NCBI GenBank assembly: GCA_945637225.1
Contig: CALZDE010000096.1
Location: 1-7,698 of the forward strand
DNA: 7,698 bases
Direction: 5' to 3'
Origin: an uncultured Selenomonadaceae bacterium
GTDB lineage: Bacteria; Bacillota; Negativicutes; Selenomonadales; Selenomonadaceae
Part shown: positions 6,556-7,698 of the stretch, one piece after another
Position numbering within the stretch: the first letter of the stretch is position 1
How the letters are laid out: every line of letters begins with the position of its first letter
The notes under the pieces: generated by a model
The model's input: only the letters and a program-made list of their open reading frames with translations
What the model was told of the DNA's origin: nothing
The model's database searches: none
Translations under genes and position numbers: made by a program

Positions 6556-7698
6556 TTATGCACGATTAACAACCAGCTGGAGATTGCGAACATTGCCATT
6601 GAATACCATGCCCAGATTACATACGCCCTCAACTGCATCAATTTCACAAGTTACATCTACGCCATTGCCTAAGATACCATTCAGCTTGTTGCCCTTAGCA
6701 ACCCACTGGCTCTTGGTGCTGGCTGGGTTTGCACCGAAGAAGAACTCAATCTTATCCTGCTTGAAGTCGCTGGTAGTCTGACGGAGAATACGCTCTACAT
6801 AGGTAGTAACCTGAGTCTTGAAGATGGATTCATAAATACCAGTCTCAATGTCAGTCATCATGTTACGAGCCTTGTAAACCATAATGTTAGTAACATTCTT
6901 ACCATCTAAGGTAGCATTCTCAGAGGAGAATACGAAGCCGAAGCAATTCTTGTTAATCTCGTCCTTAATGCTGTTGGTGAAGCCGGTGATTTCCTTTGCC
7001 AGAGTAGTAGTAGCAATGAGGCTGTTGTCGCCTTCCTCGAAGTTGAAGCGAACACCTGGCAGCTGAGGGTCAACATTAGTCTTGAACTTCTCCTTCAGGT
7101 AGTCAGGACTCTGAACTGCAGCGGTCAGACCAGCAGCAACATAAGCAGAGCTTACATAGATACCATCAATCCACAGCTTCATGATGTCTTCCTTAGCCTT
7201 TGAGAGACTTGCTACATCGTTCTCATCAATAGTCATCTTGTTATCGAGAACTACACCGGACTTATCCTTTGGAATAATGGTGAAGTTTGGAATACATGGA
7301 ATAGCGAACTCACTGTAATCCTTGCCAGCCAGAATCTGACAACGGTCAACATAACGCTCGATACCATCAACAGCCATAGCAGTAAAGGTGTTCTTCTCGT
7401 TGCTGTCGAAGCTGAAGAAGCACTGTACGCGATAGTCCTTCAGAACCTCCATAACTGCAGTAAGGGACTCTATTGTGTTGGACTCAATTACCTTGTCGTT
7501 GCTGTTGCCCTTGAAACGCTGACGGATGTTAGCCTTCTTAGCTGCTTCCATGCCAACTGATGGGAAAATACCATACCATATAGTGTTGGTATAATCGTTC
7601 TTTGCATTTACGGTATTCAGATAGGTCTGGAGACGAGGAATATTATTAGCCTTTACCAGCATGTCATTCTTGATATTGGTAATCAGCAGGGAAGGACG
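6556..7698 (-). CDS. Contractile-sheath-like protein (5' end outside window)
   Basis: 380 residues are visible. The frame stays open to the window edge (upstream codons read RPSLLITNIKND before the first Met at 7662) and there is no ribosome site before that Met, so the true start is outside. It is a large mixed alpha/beta soluble protein with no signal peptide or membrane helix. The C-terminal part has a helical TTYVERILRQTTSDF stretch, then a strand VDVTCEIDAVEGVCNLGMVF and an ending NLQLVVNR. This order recalls the end of T6SS TssC and phage sheath proteins, which interlock by such strands. It heads the visible operon and is followed by two tube-like genes, as in contractile injection systems. 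Similarity is weak by eye, so context carries much of the call. Other possibilities are an unrelated structural protein or another capsid-like protein. Confidence 0.6.
   Translation of the reverse strand, partial: RPSLLITNIKNDMLVKANNIPRLQTYLNTVNAKNDYTNTIWYGIFPSVGMEAAKKANIRQRFKGNSNDKVIESNTIESLTAVMEVLKDYRVQCFFSFDSNEKNTFTAMAVDGIERYVDRCQILAGKDYSEFAIPCIPNFTIIPKDKSGVVLDNKMTIDENDVASLSKAKEDIMKLWIDGIYVSSAYVAAGLTAAVQSPDYLKEKFKTNVDPQLPGVRFNFEEGDNSLIATTTLAKEITGFTNSIKDEINKNCFGFVFSSENATLDGKNVTNIMVYKARNMMTDIETGIYESIFKTQVTTYVERILRQTTSDFKQDKIEFFFGANPASTKSQWVAKGNKLNGILGNGVDVTCEIDAVEGVCNLGMVFNGNVRNLQLVVNRA

Noticed and set aside
7660..7662. ATG as the true start of the sheath-like gene
   Set aside because: The frame is open upstream to the window edge and no Shine-Dalgarno sequence precedes this ATG.

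Overview
The window is a single-strand gene cluster. All nine supported coding regions lie on the minus strand with short gaps and good Shine-Dalgarno sites, so transcription runs from position 7698 down to 1. The AT-rich composition, AGGAGG-type ribosome binding sites and use of a TTG start suggest a low-GC Bacillota, perhaps an anaerobic gut or rumen lineage such as Lachnospiraceae or Negativicutes. The family cannot be fixed from sequence alone. There are no tRNA or rRNA genes, insertion sequences or CRISPR arrays.

In transcription order, the first part is a structural module. It holds a large protein that resembles a contractile sheath subunit (6556 to beyond the window edge) and two small paralogous proteins that resemble Hcp or phage tail-tube subunits (5913-6374 and 5429-5872). 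Terminator-like hairpins lie after the sheath gene (6437-6483) and after the second tube gene (5364-5410). They would let the structural genes be transcribed far more than the genes behind them.

The second part is a regulatory and chaperone module. It encodes a short J-domain protein with an unusual FFGF/FMGF tail, a membrane-anchored FHA protein, a zinc-finger FHA protein, a membrane-anchored PP2C phosphatase that keeps its main metal ligands, and a second PP2C-like protein that has lost key catalytic residues and is joined through one membrane helix to a TPR-like domain. The last gene is incomplete at the window start. It has a SAP/Rho-N-like N-terminus and what may be the first nucleotide-binding motif of an actin/Hsp70-type ATPase.

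Inferred picture: a contractile injection apparatus related to T6SS or extracellular contractile injection systems, with a threonine-phosphorylation control circuit (FHA readers and PP2C erasers, kinase expected outside the window) and a J-protein/Hsp70-like pair. It resembles the PpkA/PppA/Fha control of some T6SSs, but the set of parts differs. The sheath and tube calls rest on weak sequence similarity plus context. The FHA, PP2C and J-domain calls are firm.
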